64,000 bases of DNA from CAWIHS01 sp963836005 (GCA_963836005.1 CAWIHS010000003.1:124001-188000); one strand, 5' to 3'; shown: positions 1 to 9,157, counted from the first letter of the stretch. The notes: generated from the sequence alone by a model not told the origin. Made by a program: numbers and translations.

Positions 1-1
1 A

Positions 2-190
2 ACGGCGAAAGAAGTACGTCATTTATTAGCAGACATAGCCAGGGAAGTAAAAGATCTACATACCTACGTCACGGATTGCTATATGCTGGATATTAAAAAA
101 TATGCTGATTTAAAGCTACCCGACACCAGCAACAGCATCGATGTTGAACAAATCACGCTGGAAGATCTGCAATTGTTCGAAAAACTATAA
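2..190 (+). CDS. C-terminal end of an unidentified protein (5' truncated by window edge)
   Basis: An open frame enters from the left edge and stops with TAA at 188-190, giving 62 residues that begin TAKEVRHLLADIAREVKD and end DLQLFEKL. The segment is charged and probably helical. No family motif is visible, so no function is assigned. The following 206 bases to the antiporter gene hold two short palindromes (a 7-bp stem around 249-271 and a 12-base palindrome near 283-294) followed by a T run. These could terminate this gene, but neither is a textbook terminator. Confidence 0.55.
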   Translation, partial: TAKEVRHLLADIAREVKDLHTYVTDCYMLDIKKYADLKLPDTSNSIDVEQITLEDLQLFEKL

Positions 191-384
191 TTCATCCTCA
201 AGCTATAAATTTAGCATGTGCCTAACATTTAACTCACCCCTGCCTCACATACCCTGCTGCGGGCAGGGTAAACTTCAAATCCAGATCTGGACTGACTGTT
301 TTTTCCAATAAAAAACAAAGACCTGGCTTTTAACCCCTGTTGAACTCAGGGCCAGGCGTAAACATTACATCTTTTGGCCTATGC

Positions 385-390
385 TATACT
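385..390 (+). promoter_or_regulatory. Extended -10 promoter element immediately before an antiporter start codon
   Basis: The sequence TGCTATACT (382-390) matches an extended -10 element (TGnTATAAT). It ends only six bases before the ATG at 397, so a transcript starting the usual ~7 bases downstream would begin at or next to the start codon. No Shine-Dalgarno sequence lies between. The -35 region is poor. The same TGCTATACT string occurs in a well-placed promoter at 19332-19340, which supports the reading. Confidence 0.45.
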
Positions 391-396
391 GATTGA

Positions 397-2373
397 ATGA
401 ATTACGCTGTTTTTCAGGAAATCATTTTATTGCTGATGATTGCAGTGCTGGCAATTACAGTCCTCAAACGATTCAATATCGCTTCTATTTTAGCCTATCT
501 CATTGTCGGTGTGATTGTTAGTCCCAATTCGCTGGATATTATCAGTGATAACCGTGATGTGCGCTTTATTGCAGAATTTGGCGTGGTTTTTCTGATGTTT
601 ACTATTGGTCTGGAATTTTCAATTGCGAAATTTTTTGCCCTGAGAAAACAGGTCATTGGTCTGGGCGGTGCCCAGGTTTTTGTCACCTCTTTATTTGCCG
701 GTAGTATCGACTGGTTTTTCAGCCAGGATATCAAAGAAGCGATCACCATTGGGGGAATTGTCGCTCTTTCATCAACCGCTATAGTCATCAAACAACTGTC
801 TGAACAGCTTGAGCTTAATTCCAGGCATGGACATCTTGCGGTCAGCATCCTGATTTTTCAGGATATTGCAGTTATCCCCATGCTGATCATAATTACGGCA
901 TTCAGCAATGATATTTCAATTACTCCTGCTGTTGAAATCAGCAGCTTTTTAAAAGCAGTGGTAGTACTGTTTTTATTGCTTGCTATAGGACATTGGATTC
1001 TACGCCCATTATTAAGAGAGATTGCCAAATTACGTTCCAGCGAATTATTTACCCTGTCAGTACTGTTGATTTCTTTATCTGCAGCATGGGCTACTCACGA
1101 AGCAGGTTTATCATTGGCTCTGGGTGCCTTTATTGCCGGCATGATGCTCAGTGAAACTGAATATCGACACCAGATTGAAGTCGAAATTCGTCCATTTCGA
1201 GATATTTTGCTCGGACTGTTTTTTATTACCGTAGGGATGTTACTGGATGTGACTAGCTTGCTGCCTTTACTTCCCTGGGTTATTTCTCTGACCCTTACCC
1301 TGTTGTTCTTCAAGGCAGTTATTATCCTGCTATTAAGTCTGGCCTTCGGTGCTCCGCTGGGGGTTGCTGCGCGCACTGGGCTGGTATTAAACCAGGGGAG
1401 TGAATTTGGTTTTGCCCTGCTGACTCTGGCACTTCATTCTGACATCATACCAGAAACCACTGCACAGGTGGTTCTTGCTGCTTTGATCCTGAGCATGATG
1501 ATAGCACCCTGGATAATCAAACATAATGAACAATGGGTAAAAAAGATCTGCCCTTCCCCTTATGCAAATCATTTGCATGAAATAAAAATGAATATTCAGA
1601 ACTCCAGCCAAACACTGGAAGAACACGTGATTATTTGTGGTTATGGGCGCATTGGTCAGAATATTTCCCGTTTTATAGAAGTGGAATCTCAACAATATAT
1701 CGCACTGGATCTCGATGCACTGCGTATTCAGGAAGCTCAGAATGCAGGAGATATCGCTTTTTATGGTGATGCCAGTGAACAGGAAATCCTCAAAGCTGCA
1801 GGTATTTGCAAGGCGAAAGTAGTACTTATCACCATAAAAAATTACAATATGTCGTTAAAAATTATCCATCAAGTTAGAAAATTGAGCCCTCAGGTTGTGA
1901 TTCTGGTGCGCACCAACGATGAAAGTAATCTTGATGAACTGTATCAGCAAGGTGCAACCGAAGTCATTCTTGAAACCATGGAAGCTTCTTTAATCATGGC
2001 TTCACATCTATTATCCTGCCTCAATGTGCCCGAGGAGGAAATTATGCATACGATGGCCCGGGTACGTAAGGGTCATTATAAATTTTTACGCGGTTATTTT
2101 CCCAGCAAACAGATCAGCCATGAAGAAGGTCCTGATTATAAAGAACGTATGAGCACCATAATTCTGCAACGAGGTTTTAGCTCGATTGGTAAAACCATCG
2201 GTGAGCTGGATTTTGATAACCATAAAATCAATATTATTGCTCTGCGACGGGGAGGTATTCGAGGAAAAAAACCCACCAAAGCAGTCATTCTGAAAGAAAA
2301 TGATGTCCTGATCCTGTATGCCAAACCAGAGGATCTTGAATATATCAAGGTTGAATTAATGTCCGGACATTAA
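397..2373 (+). CDS. CPA2-family monovalent cation:proton antiporter (KefB/KefC/YbaL-like) with RCK domain
   Basis: An inner-membrane antiporter predicted to exchange K+ or Na+ for protons. Residues ~1-380 form a hydrophobic transporter domain of about 12 segments with typical motifs such as GLEFS, IVALSSTAIV and LGAFIAGMMLSE. Residues ~409-530 are a Rossmann-type RCK/TrkA-N domain with the nucleotide-binding GYGRIG motif at ~415-420. The end (~575-655) resembles a TrkA-C regulatory domain. The 658 residues are in the normal range for KefB-like proteins. The start at 397 gives a family-like N-terminus but has no ribosome-binding site, and an extended -10 element sits directly upstream, so leaderless translation is possible. 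It converges on gltX with a 67-bp gap. Ion specificity cannot be read from the sequence. Confidence 0.9.
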   Translation: MNYAVFQEIILLLMIAVLAITVLKRFNIASILAYLIVGVIVSPNSLDIISDNRDVRFIAEFGVVFLMFTIGLEFSIAKFFALRKQVIGLGGAQVFVTSLFAGSIDWFFSQDIKEAITIGGIVALSSTAIVIKQLSEQLELNSRHGHLAVSILIFQDIAVIPMLIIITAFSNDISITPAVEISSFLKAVVVLFLLLAIGHWILRPLLREIAKLRSSELFTLSVLLISLSAAWATHEAGLSLALGAFIAGMMLSETEYRHQIEVEIRPFRDILLGLFFITVGMLLDVTSLLPLLPWVISLTLTLLFFKAVIILLLSLAFGAPLGVAARTGLVLNQGSEFGFALLTLALHSDIIPETTAQVVLAALILSMMIAPWIIKHNEQWVKKICPSPYANHLHEIKMNIQNSSQTLEEHVIICGYGRIGQNISRFIEVESQQYIALDLDALRIQEAQNAGDIAFYGDASEQEILKAAGICKAKVVLITIKNYNMSLKIIHQVRKLSPQVVILVRTNDESNLDELYQQGATEVILETMEASLIMASHLLSCLNVPEEEIMHTMARVRKGHYKFLRGYFPSKQISHEEGPDYKERMSTIILQRGFSSIGKTIGELDFDNHKINIIALRRGGIRGKKPTKAVILKENDVLILYAKPEDLEYIKVELMSGH

Positions 2374-2440
2374 AAATGTGCCGCACTTAGTTGAAATGAC
2401 ATTAATTTACCTTTCGCTAACTATGTGTCGTAACATTATT

Positions 2441-3862
2441 TTATACTGCAGCGATGTTCTGCTTAATAGTGTCAATTGCTTTGCCAAGACGCTGCAGGGT
2501 ACGCTCGCGGCCAACCAGTTCGAGCGTGACATCAATAGCAGGTGACACACCGGCTCCAGTAATAGCAACACGTAACGGCTGTGCGACTTTACCCAGTTTT
2601 AGATCCAGTTCTTCAGCCACATCCAGCACCATTTGATGCAAGGCTTCGCCGTCCCAGTTTGAGGCATGGCTAAATTTTTCCAATATTTTTTGCATGGGTT
2701 CTAATGCATCCGCCTTAAAGTTCTTTTTCGCAGCTTTTTCATCATACTGGCCAAAATCTTCATAGTAAGTTCGACTGGATTCAGCCATTTCAAGTAAAGT
2801 TTTTGAGCGTTCTGCAAAAGCTTTGGCAATTTCTGTCAGCGCAGGTCCATTATCAGTATTAATACCCAGTTTCTGCATCTGCCAGCTTAAATGTTCGGCG
2901 ACATGCTCAGGATCACCCTCCTTAATATAATGCTGGTTGATCCAGAGTAATTTTTCCGGATTGATCGATGAAGCTGATTTATTGATATCATCCAGCTCAA
3001 ATAACGAAATCATCTCGTCAATGGAAAAGATTTCCTGATCACCATGAGACCAGCCAAGACGGATCAGGTAATTTAGCAAAGCTTCAGGCAGATAGCCTTC
3101 ATCACGATAGTTAAGCAGGTTAGCTGCCCCATGACGTTTGGACAGCTTGGCACCCTTTTCGTCAAGTATCATCGGCAAATGCGCGTATTCAGGGATTTTG
3201 GCATCCAGAGCCTTGAGAATATTAATCTGCCGCGGCGTATTATTAAGATGGTCATCACCACGGATAATGTGCGTCATGCCCATATCCAGATCATCAATCA
3301 CCACCACCAGATTATAAGTAGGCGTACCATCACCCCGGGCAATAATTAAGTCATCCAGCTCCTGATTCCTGATCCTGATAGTGCCTTTGACATGATCATT
3401 AATAACGACCTCGCCATCAAGATCAGTTTTAAAACGAATCACCGGCTGGATATCTGCTTTGCCCGGTATAGGTGTGCTCAAATCACGACAACGGCGATCA
3501 TAGCGAGCTTTCTCCTTACGAGACATCTGCTCCTCACGCATAGCATCAAGCTCTTCCCTGCTGCAGTAACATTTATAGGCATGCCCGCTATCAAGCAGCT
3601 GCTGGATGACTTGCTTATAACGATCCATTCGCTGAGTCTGATAAAAAGGCCCCTCATCGTGATGTAAACCCAGCCATTGCATGCCTTCGAGGATCACATC
3701 CACGGCCTCCTGAGTAGAGCGTTCCCGATCCGTATCTTCAATACGTAAAATAAACTGGCCCTGATTCTTTTTAGCATATAACCAGGAAAACAGCGCAGTA
3801 CGGGCACCGCCAATATGCAGATAACCAGTAGGACTAGGAGCAAATCGAGTTCTTACAGTCAT
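2441..3862 (-). CDS. gltX: Glutamyl-tRNA synthetase
   Basis: A class I aminoacyl-tRNA synthetase that charges tRNA-Glu with glutamate in the cytoplasm. The N-terminus carries APSPTGYLHIGGARTALF with the HIGH-type signature at residues 16-19, and the KMSKS equivalent KLSKR is at 239-243. A C-terminal helical anticodon-binding region follows. At 473 residues it has the length of bacterial GltX. The tRNA-Glu gene lies about 400 bp upstream on the opposite strand, so charging enzyme and substrate tRNA are linked here. Confidence 0.97.
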   Translation of the reverse strand: MTVRTRFAPSPTGYLHIGGARTALFSWLYAKKNQGQFILRIEDTDRERSTQEAVDVILEGMQWLGLHHDEGPFYQTQRMDRYKQVIQQLLDSGHAYKCYCSREELDAMREEQMSRKEKARYDRRCRDLSTPIPGKADIQPVIRFKTDLDGEVVINDHVKGTIRIRNQELDDLIIARGDGTPTYNLVVVIDDLDMGMTHIIRGDDHLNNTPRQINILKALDAKIPEYAHLPMILDEKGAKLSKRHGAANLLNYRDEGYLPEALLNYLIRLGWSHGDQEIFSIDEMISLFELDDINKSASSINPEKLLWINQHYIKEGDPEHVAEHLSWQMQKLGINTDNGPALTEIAKAFAERSKTLLEMAESSRTYYEDFGQYDEKAAKKNFKADALEPMQKILEKFSHASNWDGEALHQMVLDVAEELDLKLGKVAQPLRVAITGAGVSPAIDVTLELVGRERTLQRLGKAIDTIKQNIAAV

Positions 3863-4034
3863 TTTGTCTCTCTTGGAACGGAAAAAGGAGCTATTTTACC
3901 TTATGATAGAAGATAAATCACAGGGATATTTGATAGCGGTGAAGCGAATACCATCCTGTTAACTGAACAGCTAGCCTGAACATTTGACAAAACAACCCTG
4001 TAATTTACAAGCGAAATAACTGACGAATTATTGC

Positions 4035-4063
4035 TGGACAAAATCATTAGAACAAAGTATTAT
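4035..4063 (+). promoter_or_regulatory. Promoter of the tRNA-Ala/tRNA-Glu pair
   Basis: TGGACA (4035-4040) and TATTAT (4058-4063) are separated by exactly 17 bases and stand 15 bases before the tRNA-Ala gene. This fits a sigma70 promoter for the two tRNAs. Confidence 0.55.
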
Positions 4064-4078
4064 ATGCCGCTGTTGTAA

Positions 4079-4154
<76 letters not shown>

Positions 4155-4265
4155 CTTTTCTGCTTTCTGTGTTAGCGTCAATCTATAATAACTGCAGGTC
4201 TTTATTAAAACTCATCTTTAATTAAAACCAGTGTTTACAGCAGTCTGGTAAGACATTTCCTGAAT

Positions 4266-4341
4266 GTCCCCTTCGTCTAGTGGCCCAGGACACCGCCCTT
4301 TCACGGCGGTAACAGGGGTTCGAACCCCCTAGGGGACGCCA
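4266..4341 (+). tRNA. tRNA-Glu (anticodon TTC)
   Basis: A 76-nt cloverleaf starting GTCCCCTTCGTCTAG, which is characteristic of bacterial tRNA-Glu. The anticodon stem CCGCC/GGCGG encloses CTTTCAC with anticodon TTC, the T-arm contains GGTTCGAACCC, discriminator is G and CCA is encoded. It lies 111 bp after tRNA-Ala and is probably in the same transcript. Confidence 0.97.
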
Positions 4342-4414
4342 CTTACTCTTGTTTAATATCAGCAACTTACATGTTTTAGGCCTTTCGGCCAGCTAATAAA
4401 GTATATAAAAAATA

Positions 4415-4666
4415 GTAACTATTCAGCGTAATTTTGAAAACGTCCTTGACACCAGGAATTTGCTCCAGAAGACGCCGTAAATACGTCCATGTAGGCTTTT
4501 TATAGCCGTCCATGGCTATAAAAACTTGACCTGCAAGGACGACTTCGGCTCCTGCCTCTCGCATGCATTTCCACCATCCATGGTGGTCATGTAGGGAATG
4601 CAGATCACGCAGGAGCAATTACCTGCCTTCCACAAACACTCAATTATCCTTAAGTACCTACGTATG
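4415..4666. repeat. Dispersed repeat, chimeric copy (left end type B, right end type A)
   Basis: The left end begins GTAACTATTCAGCGTAATT, the same terminal sequence as the 271-bp element at 12301-12571. The right end CTTAAGTACCTACGTATG matches a terminus of the 153-bp element at 9864-10016. The interior shares ACGCCGTAAAT, a CCATGG-centred ATAGCC palindrome and CCTTCCACAAACAC with other copies. The element therefore looks like two related MITE types joined or nested. The short ORF it contains (4376-4618) is not called as a gene. Confidence 0.65.
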
Positions 4667-4677
4667 AACAGATACTA

Positions 4678-4830
4678 CTAAAATAAAAAGTCATTTGCTC
4701 CCTTGACATTTTCTGCAGCTTCGCCATCACTCTAATGGACTACCCCTTTCTCATCGACCCATTTCCTGACTGTATCAGCATTGGTTACCGTTGAGAGTGT
4801 CAGAATTAATAAAAAGAGTATGCTTTTCAT
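4678..4830 (-). pseudogene. Small exported DUF4124-type protein with an in-frame amber stop
   Basis: Reading leftwards from ATG at 4830 gives a signal peptide (MKSILFLLILTLSTVTNA) and then DTVRKWVDEKGVVH before TAG at 4732-4734. The same frame continues past the stop as SDGEAAENVKGANDFLF to a TAG at 4678. DUF4124 domains usually read KWVDEKGVVHYSD, so the amber codon stands where a tyrosine codon (TAT/TAC) is expected. The simplest reading is a 50-residue protein inactivated by one substitution. A functional 32-residue peptide is less likely. It lies next to a dispersed repeat. Confidence 0.6.
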
Positions 4831-4957
4831 AGTAGTTCTTCATGTAAGTAAAACCACTATCAATAAAATAAGTGAAAAAGTGAATTATTCAAGTAACGTA
4901 TCTGGGGTTCTGCATTATTTCTGATAGTTTTCAGGGTTCCGATATGATGAATTATCA

Positions 4958-5977
4958 TTATTCAGTAGCGAGGTCATGTCTAATAATTTCAGCCCATTTT
5001 GTTTTTATACGCTCAGGTAGTGCTTTGATATCAACGGCGGTGGTGTAATTGGGTGCACTTAATGCTTCGATTTTGTGACTGCCATCTGAAGTGAATTCGA
5101 TAATTGTAATGCTTCGTCTCGATTTCTGCTCAGCACCCAATAAACGACGAGGTCCTGCACCCAGGCAGGCTTGGCTGATATAGCTTATACCATTTTTGTA
5201 CCCGGGGTAGTAAGCATGATGGTGGCCATTGAGGAAGATATCAACATTGCCCTGTTGCAGTAGGGTTTCAAGTTCATGATCACCCAGAATATCGTTTTCG
5301 CGTCCAATAGCAAATGGCCACAGTGGTAAATGACCAAACACGACTCGCTGACTGTATTGTTTTCCTCGCTCGGTCAGCAACTTATTCAGCCAGACTTTCT
5401 GTTCATTGGGTAGATGCCCGACACTGGTAGCATCAAGTGACACAAACAGGATGCCGCCGGTCGCGAAAGCATAATAAAACGGATAGTGTTCATCATCGAT
5501 GTATTGAAGGCCGGGTTTTCTTGCCTGCCACTGTTCATTGTATATCTCACGTTCAAGTGAAAAAGATGCATACGCCGAGGCATCGTGATTACCCGGCGTT
5601 ACCGCCAACGGGATACCAGCATTTGCCAATGGATTACTGATACTGTGATGGAATGATTTCCACATGGATTCGAGCTCAGTGCGTGTCAGCAGCGGATGCA
5701 GTTGCTGGCCCGCGACCATGTCGCCAGTAATAAGCACAAGGGCTGGTTTGAGCTGAATTAATTGTTGAACTGCTTTTGTGACGTGGGAGCGATATTCAGT
5801 GGAGCCATAGCTCTCATTGAGGTCGGAAATAACAGCGATGCGGATGCTGCTGGCCTGTGCTGACGTGCAAGCAATAAAAAGAACGATTAATACAAAACGT
5901 ACTAGATGAACTTGTATTGTTGTCCGTATAATTCTGCTATCAGGGAATGTTGCAATCAACTTTCTGTTCCATGGCAT
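4958..5977 (-). CDS. Exported calcineurin-like metallophosphoesterase
   Basis: A metal-dependent phosphoesterase of unknown substrate, predicted to act outside the cytoplasm. The metallophosphoesterase motifs appear in order: ISDLNESYG (the first motif normally reads DxH), ITGDMV, GNHDA, GHLPLWP and NGHHHAYY. The first metal ligand after Asp is Asn/Glu where His is common, which is a deviation worth noting. A hydrophobic stretch ending TSAQA (residues ~28-42) is a signal peptide preceded by a long positively charged lead. The start overlaps the upstream gene by 38 bp, so the two are probably co-transcribed. A later non-ATG start would give a shorter leader, but none is clearly better. Confidence 0.85.
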   Translation of the reverse strand: MPWNRKLIATFPDSRIIRTTIQVHLVRFVLIVLFIACTSAQASSIRIAVISDLNESYGSTEYRSHVTKAVQQLIQLKPALVLITGDMVAGQQLHPLLTRTELESMWKSFHHSISNPLANAGIPLAVTPGNHDASAYASFSLEREIYNEQWQARKPGLQYIDDEHYPFYYAFATGGILFVSLDATSVGHLPNEQKVWLNKLLTERGKQYSQRVVFGHLPLWPFAIGRENDILGDHELETLLQQGNVDIFLNGHHHAYYPGYKNGISYISQACLGAGPRRLLGAEQKSRRSITIIEFTSDGSHKIEALSAPNYTTAVDIKALPERIKTKWAEIIRHDLATE

Positions 5978-7376
5978 TGCCAGTTAAAAAATATGCTTCC
6001 GGGTCAAGATCAAAACGCAGCTTTCCCTGCTTGCAGCTGTTTCTCAGAATAGCTGTTGCCTGGGACGTATTTCTTACGATCTGTTCCACTTGCAGATTCG
6101 TCAGACCGAATGTAGTGCTAACATAATCATACAATTTACCCTGGTTACTGAAGTCTCTGTCGAGGGTCAGTAAACGTTTGTAAGTATCTACATTGTAATG
6201 TCGAAGCTTCTCTAACATTTGAGTTTTTTTCGTGAAATTGGCATATGAGAGCTTGCCGCCAGCATCGTTATCATTGAGCTGCGTGCGCATTAATCTTACT
6301 GGATTGAATCTGGATATTTCACTCGGTGGAAGCTTGCTAGCAGCATGTTTTCGTTGAACCTGGCCATCTACCGTCCAGTACCAGTAATTACGATAGTCAA
6401 CGTTGCCAATCCTGTCCTGCTGGTTAAAAATAAAATCAAGCAGAGAAATTTCGGTCAGCTCCTGCATCCAGTATGCCACTTGTTGTGCAGAGATCCCACC
6501 GCCCATGTCATGACGAAGCGTTTCATCCTTTCGTGCCTGAACAAGCCCATAATCAATGGCTGCTTGCAGTGGTTGCTCACTACGCAAGGCCAGAAACGGA
6601 GCCGTGTTCTGGAAATCCCGGTTCTGTCCTTCACCCCAGCCGGATTTCCGGGTGCCATTTATAATGCTGCTATAGCGGGTACCTGCAGGTTGAAGAAAAA
6701 TGCCATAGATCTGGTTACGGTCACGAGTGAACAGTTCATCAACAGGCTGATAGGTATCAGGATGTTTCTCCGCCTCCTGCATGATCAGCCAGGCCTGATG
6801 GTTCATGTGGCGTGCTTTGCTGTTTGCCGTCAGTTCGAGGCCCCGGTTAGTGACCCTTTGCAGGTGTACGTCCTTATCGATACTCCTGTATACCGCCACA
6901 GGAATATGAATGGCACTATGCAGATAGCGGGAAAAATGATAGTAAAGCAACGAGGATGTGGAGAAGGTGCCACTGGTTGCTCGGCTGTTCATCGTGGTCT
7001 TGAATGTGATCGGCTGTCCCGAGGCTTTTATTTCTTTGTGCAGACTTGTACCGCAGGTGCTTTGCTCAAATACAGCCGGGGATGTCTTTTTCTCTGTAAG
7101 ATGAAACACTTCCATGCCCGGGCTGGTACTCCATGTTTTAGGGCAGACGGCTATCGATTCATCGTACAGATTAATGCCGCAGAATGACTGCTCCGTGCGT
7201 GTATCTTCATCCGAGTATTTTGCACCGGGCATTCTATCAAGAATAACGCATTTTTCCTTAATGTCGTTGGGTGAGAGAAAGCTGAAAATCTGGCCTTTTA
7301 CATCTGATGAAGCATTGACCAATTGCATGACTAGAGTCAAACAAAATAGAAAGAAAAGTCGAGTATTTGTGCGCAT
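5940..7376 (-). CDS. Exported protein of unknown function, possible secretory-kinase-like fold
   Basis: This 478-residue protein has a clear signal peptide (MRTNTRLFFLFCLTLVMQLVNA) and several cysteines, suggesting a periplasmic or secreted location. No named family is certain. Two segments recall protein-kinase-like folds of the FAM20/HipA type: SLLDFIFNQQDRIGN (~318-332), similar to a catalytic loop with an N-x-DR-x-GN pattern, and LNDNDAGGK (~375-383), which resembles a metal-binding DNG/DFG equivalent. This is inference from short motifs only. Its stop region overlaps the phosphoesterase downstream by 38 bp, so a secreted kinase-like protein would be paired with a phosphatase-like one. 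Confidence 0.5.
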   Translation of the reverse strand: MRTNTRLFFLFCLTLVMQLVNASSDVKGQIFSFLSPNDIKEKCVILDRMPGAKYSDEDTRTEQSFCGINLYDESIAVCPKTWSTSPGMEVFHLTEKKTSPAVFEQSTCGTSLHKEIKASGQPITFKTTMNSRATSGTFSTSSLLYYHFSRYLHSAIHIPVAVYRSIDKDVHLQRVTNRGLELTANSKARHMNHQAWLIMQEAEKHPDTYQPVDELFTRDRNQIYGIFLQPAGTRYSSIINGTRKSGWGEGQNRDFQNTAPFLALRSEQPLQAAIDYGLVQARKDETLRHDMGGGISAQQVAYWMQELTEISLLDFIFNQQDRIGNVDYRNYWYWTVDGQVQRKHAASKLPPSEISRFNPVRLMRTQLNDNDAGGKLSYANFTKKTQMLEKLRHYNVDTYKRLLTLDRDFSNQGKLYDYVSTTFGLTNLQVEQIVRNTSQATAILRNSCKQGKLRFDLDPEAYFLTGNAMEQKVDCNIP

Positions 7377-7420
7377 AGATTACACCCTGTTTCAATCCGC
7401 CCAGTGCAGTACATCACGAA

Positions 7421-8096
7421 TCACTGACCAGCGCTGCTGCTTTTTTTGAACTGCTTACCCTGCACCGTACGCACGCCAACGATTGTGATACCGAGCAGTA
7501 AAACTGTCAGGGCAATATAGCGCAACACTTTTCCATTCTACTGTGAGCAGCCCGCTCATGGAAAAAGCGCCAAGCAGTGTCAGAGTTAGAGTTAGAGTGA
7601 ACATAGCCGCTAGCAGCGTAGCAAAACGACCATTGATAACTCCCGTGGTAATAAACAGCTGGTAGAGATCGCCGGGTATCTGCATGATGTCCAGCATAAA
7701 GGGTATGGCCAGGTGAACATTGGCAAACAGGCTAGCTATTCCGGTCCCAACCAGTAGAAGATAATCTGTTACTTCAACGGCATAACCGGAAAACCAGCCT
7801 GCAAAGAGTATGAAACTCAGGGTAAACAACTTACCTGCATGCGGGAAATTGAACAAGGCCGGTACGATAACCTCTACCTCTGAATTGGTGGCATCCCGGT
7901 TTTCCGTATATCGGCCAATTAAGTCCTTGCTCTTCTCCATCAGGATAGGCAGCATTACGAAAAGGCTGCCGGTTGCGAATGCGGTGACCAAGGCATCTTT
8001 TGTTGATCCAACTACGTCACGGTAACTTAGGGGCGTGAGTATAGTACACAAATTAGTACACAAAATCATTCGAATTGAGGAATTATAACTGGTCAA
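7421..8096 (-). pseudogene. Dicarboxylate/amino acid:cation symporter remnant (N-truncated and frameshifted)
   Basis: The frame from 8096 gives ILTPLSYRDVVG and then hydrophobic segments typical of the C-terminal half of a DAACS symporter, including FATGSLFVMLPI, and a run to GAFSMSGLL. The first ~20 residues do not belong to the family, so the N-terminal half is gone. At 7520-7530 an A run is one base too long. Reading on in the other frame restores a family-like end (GKVLRYIALTVLLLGITIVG ... QFKKSSSAGQ) with stop TGA at 7421-7423. Two independent lesions make this a pseudogene. Its 3' end sits close to the start of the 478-residue exported protein downstream. Confidence 0.8.
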
Positions 8097-9052
8097 AATG
8101 CAATGCTTTTATCCAGCACAAGAATCCACGAGTTCTCTCCACGCTCTAGTTTATATTGCAACTGACGCATAGCTCCGGTTGGATTTGCATTAGTATCGCT
8201 TTCTGCATAGACAGGAAATCGACGTGCAAGAATATTCTCAACTACAGCGAATTCATCATGCCCCATGTAGCCTCGGGAATTATCCTTATCGTTTTCAATA
8301 GGAGGTAAATAAATTTCACTCAAAGACTTTTTATTATTTACAGCGTATGCGACTAATTCACCATAAGATCCACTGCCTGCGGAATTTATATAAATATAGA
8401 TCTCCGGTGAACCATCGGCATTTAAATCAGCAATCTCAGCATTCGTTACCGTTCCATCAATTTCTCGTTTAATGATGGAGTTATCAATGCTCAGGCCAGC
8501 TGGGACGATAAGCAGCTGATTAATAGATCCCTGATTCGGGCTGGTAACATGAAATGTCACACCCTGAAGTTCGAGTTTCCTGTCAAAGCCATCTGGTTTC
8601 TGTGTATTAGAGGCTTTTGCTGCTGTGTCTATCCTGATACGCAGTGTGAAATTCGCCTTTTCGTTTCGTCTTGCCGCGTTGCGCATCAAAAATACCTGAA
8701 TCGTGTATTCGCCATCAAGCGGGAGTGTGCCTGCATAGCTGTTGCCATGTATTGATCCAATGTACATAGCATTATCACCTAGATCACCTAGTGCCGTTTC
8801 GGGAGGGTAAATATTGAAGTAATTGCTGGCGTTGTTGCTATCCAGCACGATACTCATGGATTGCCCGGCTCTTGCGCTGAGCCTGTAGTTTATTGACTGA
8901 TAGCCGGTTATGGTATTTTTTATCGTCACTCCACTGGTGCCAGTTGCAAACCTCACCCTCTCATCGCGTGCATCTCCAGCGTGTACAGGAAGGGATGCTG
9001 CTGCCAGTCCGACTACTATTCCGATTACTATTTTGTGAAATGCTGATTTCAT
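8093..9052 (-). CDS. Exported lysozyme-inhibitor-like protein: PliG-like plus PliI-like domains
   Basis: Residues (from the ATG at 9052) start with a standard signal peptide ending PVHAGDA. The first domain (~45-150) resembles inhibitors of g-type lysozyme: ITGYQSINYRLSARAGQS, a central YIGSIHG and a final DGEYTIQVFLMRNAARRNEK. The second (~165-320) contains ADLNADGSPEIYIY, SAGSGSYGELVAYA, YMGHDEFAVVE and RQLQYKL, which I associate with the PliI type. If right, one periplasmic protein carries two host-lysozyme inhibitor folds. An in-frame ATG nine codons earlier (9079) is possible but would place extra residues before the signal peptide. The gene end overlaps the symporter pseudogene by four bases. 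Confidence 0.7.
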   Translation of the reverse strand: MKSAFHKIVIGIVVGLAAASLPVHAGDARDERVRFATGTSGVTIKNTITGYQSINYRLSARAGQSMSIVLDSNNASNYFNIYPPETALGDLGDNAMYIGSIHGNSYAGTLPLDGEYTIQVFLMRNAARRNEKANFTLRIRIDTAAKASNTQKPDGFDRKLELQGVTFHVTSPNQGSINQLLIVPAGLSIDNSIIKREIDGTVTNAEIADLNADGSPEIYIYINSAGSGSYGELVAYAVNNKKSLSEIYLPPIENDKDNSRGYMGHDEFAVVENILARRFPVYAESDTNANPTGAMRQLQYKLERGENSWILVLDKSIAF

Positions 9053-9157
9053 TATTCTCACAGATATTGGTTCTGCCATTTCCGCGCCAACTTATATGCT
9101 GATAATTAAGGATAGGAAATTCAATAGCACTTTTCAATCAATAAATCGAAAGAATGC

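Noticed and set aside
249..306. Rho-independent terminator after the first partial gene
   Set aside because: The stem at 249-271 lacks a T run and the later palindrome has no loop; noted in the gene entry only.
4376..4618. 80-codon frame with RRLLEQIPGVKDVF, similar to a frame at 12262-12450 (RRLLQQIPGINDVF)
   Set aside because: Both lie within MITE-type repeats with defined ends; the shared peptide follows from the shared repeat, and other copies (9864, 52315) do not keep the frame.
6345..7187. 280-codon plus-strand frame
   Set aside because: Complement of the exported 478-residue protein; that strand has the signal peptide and coherent sequence.
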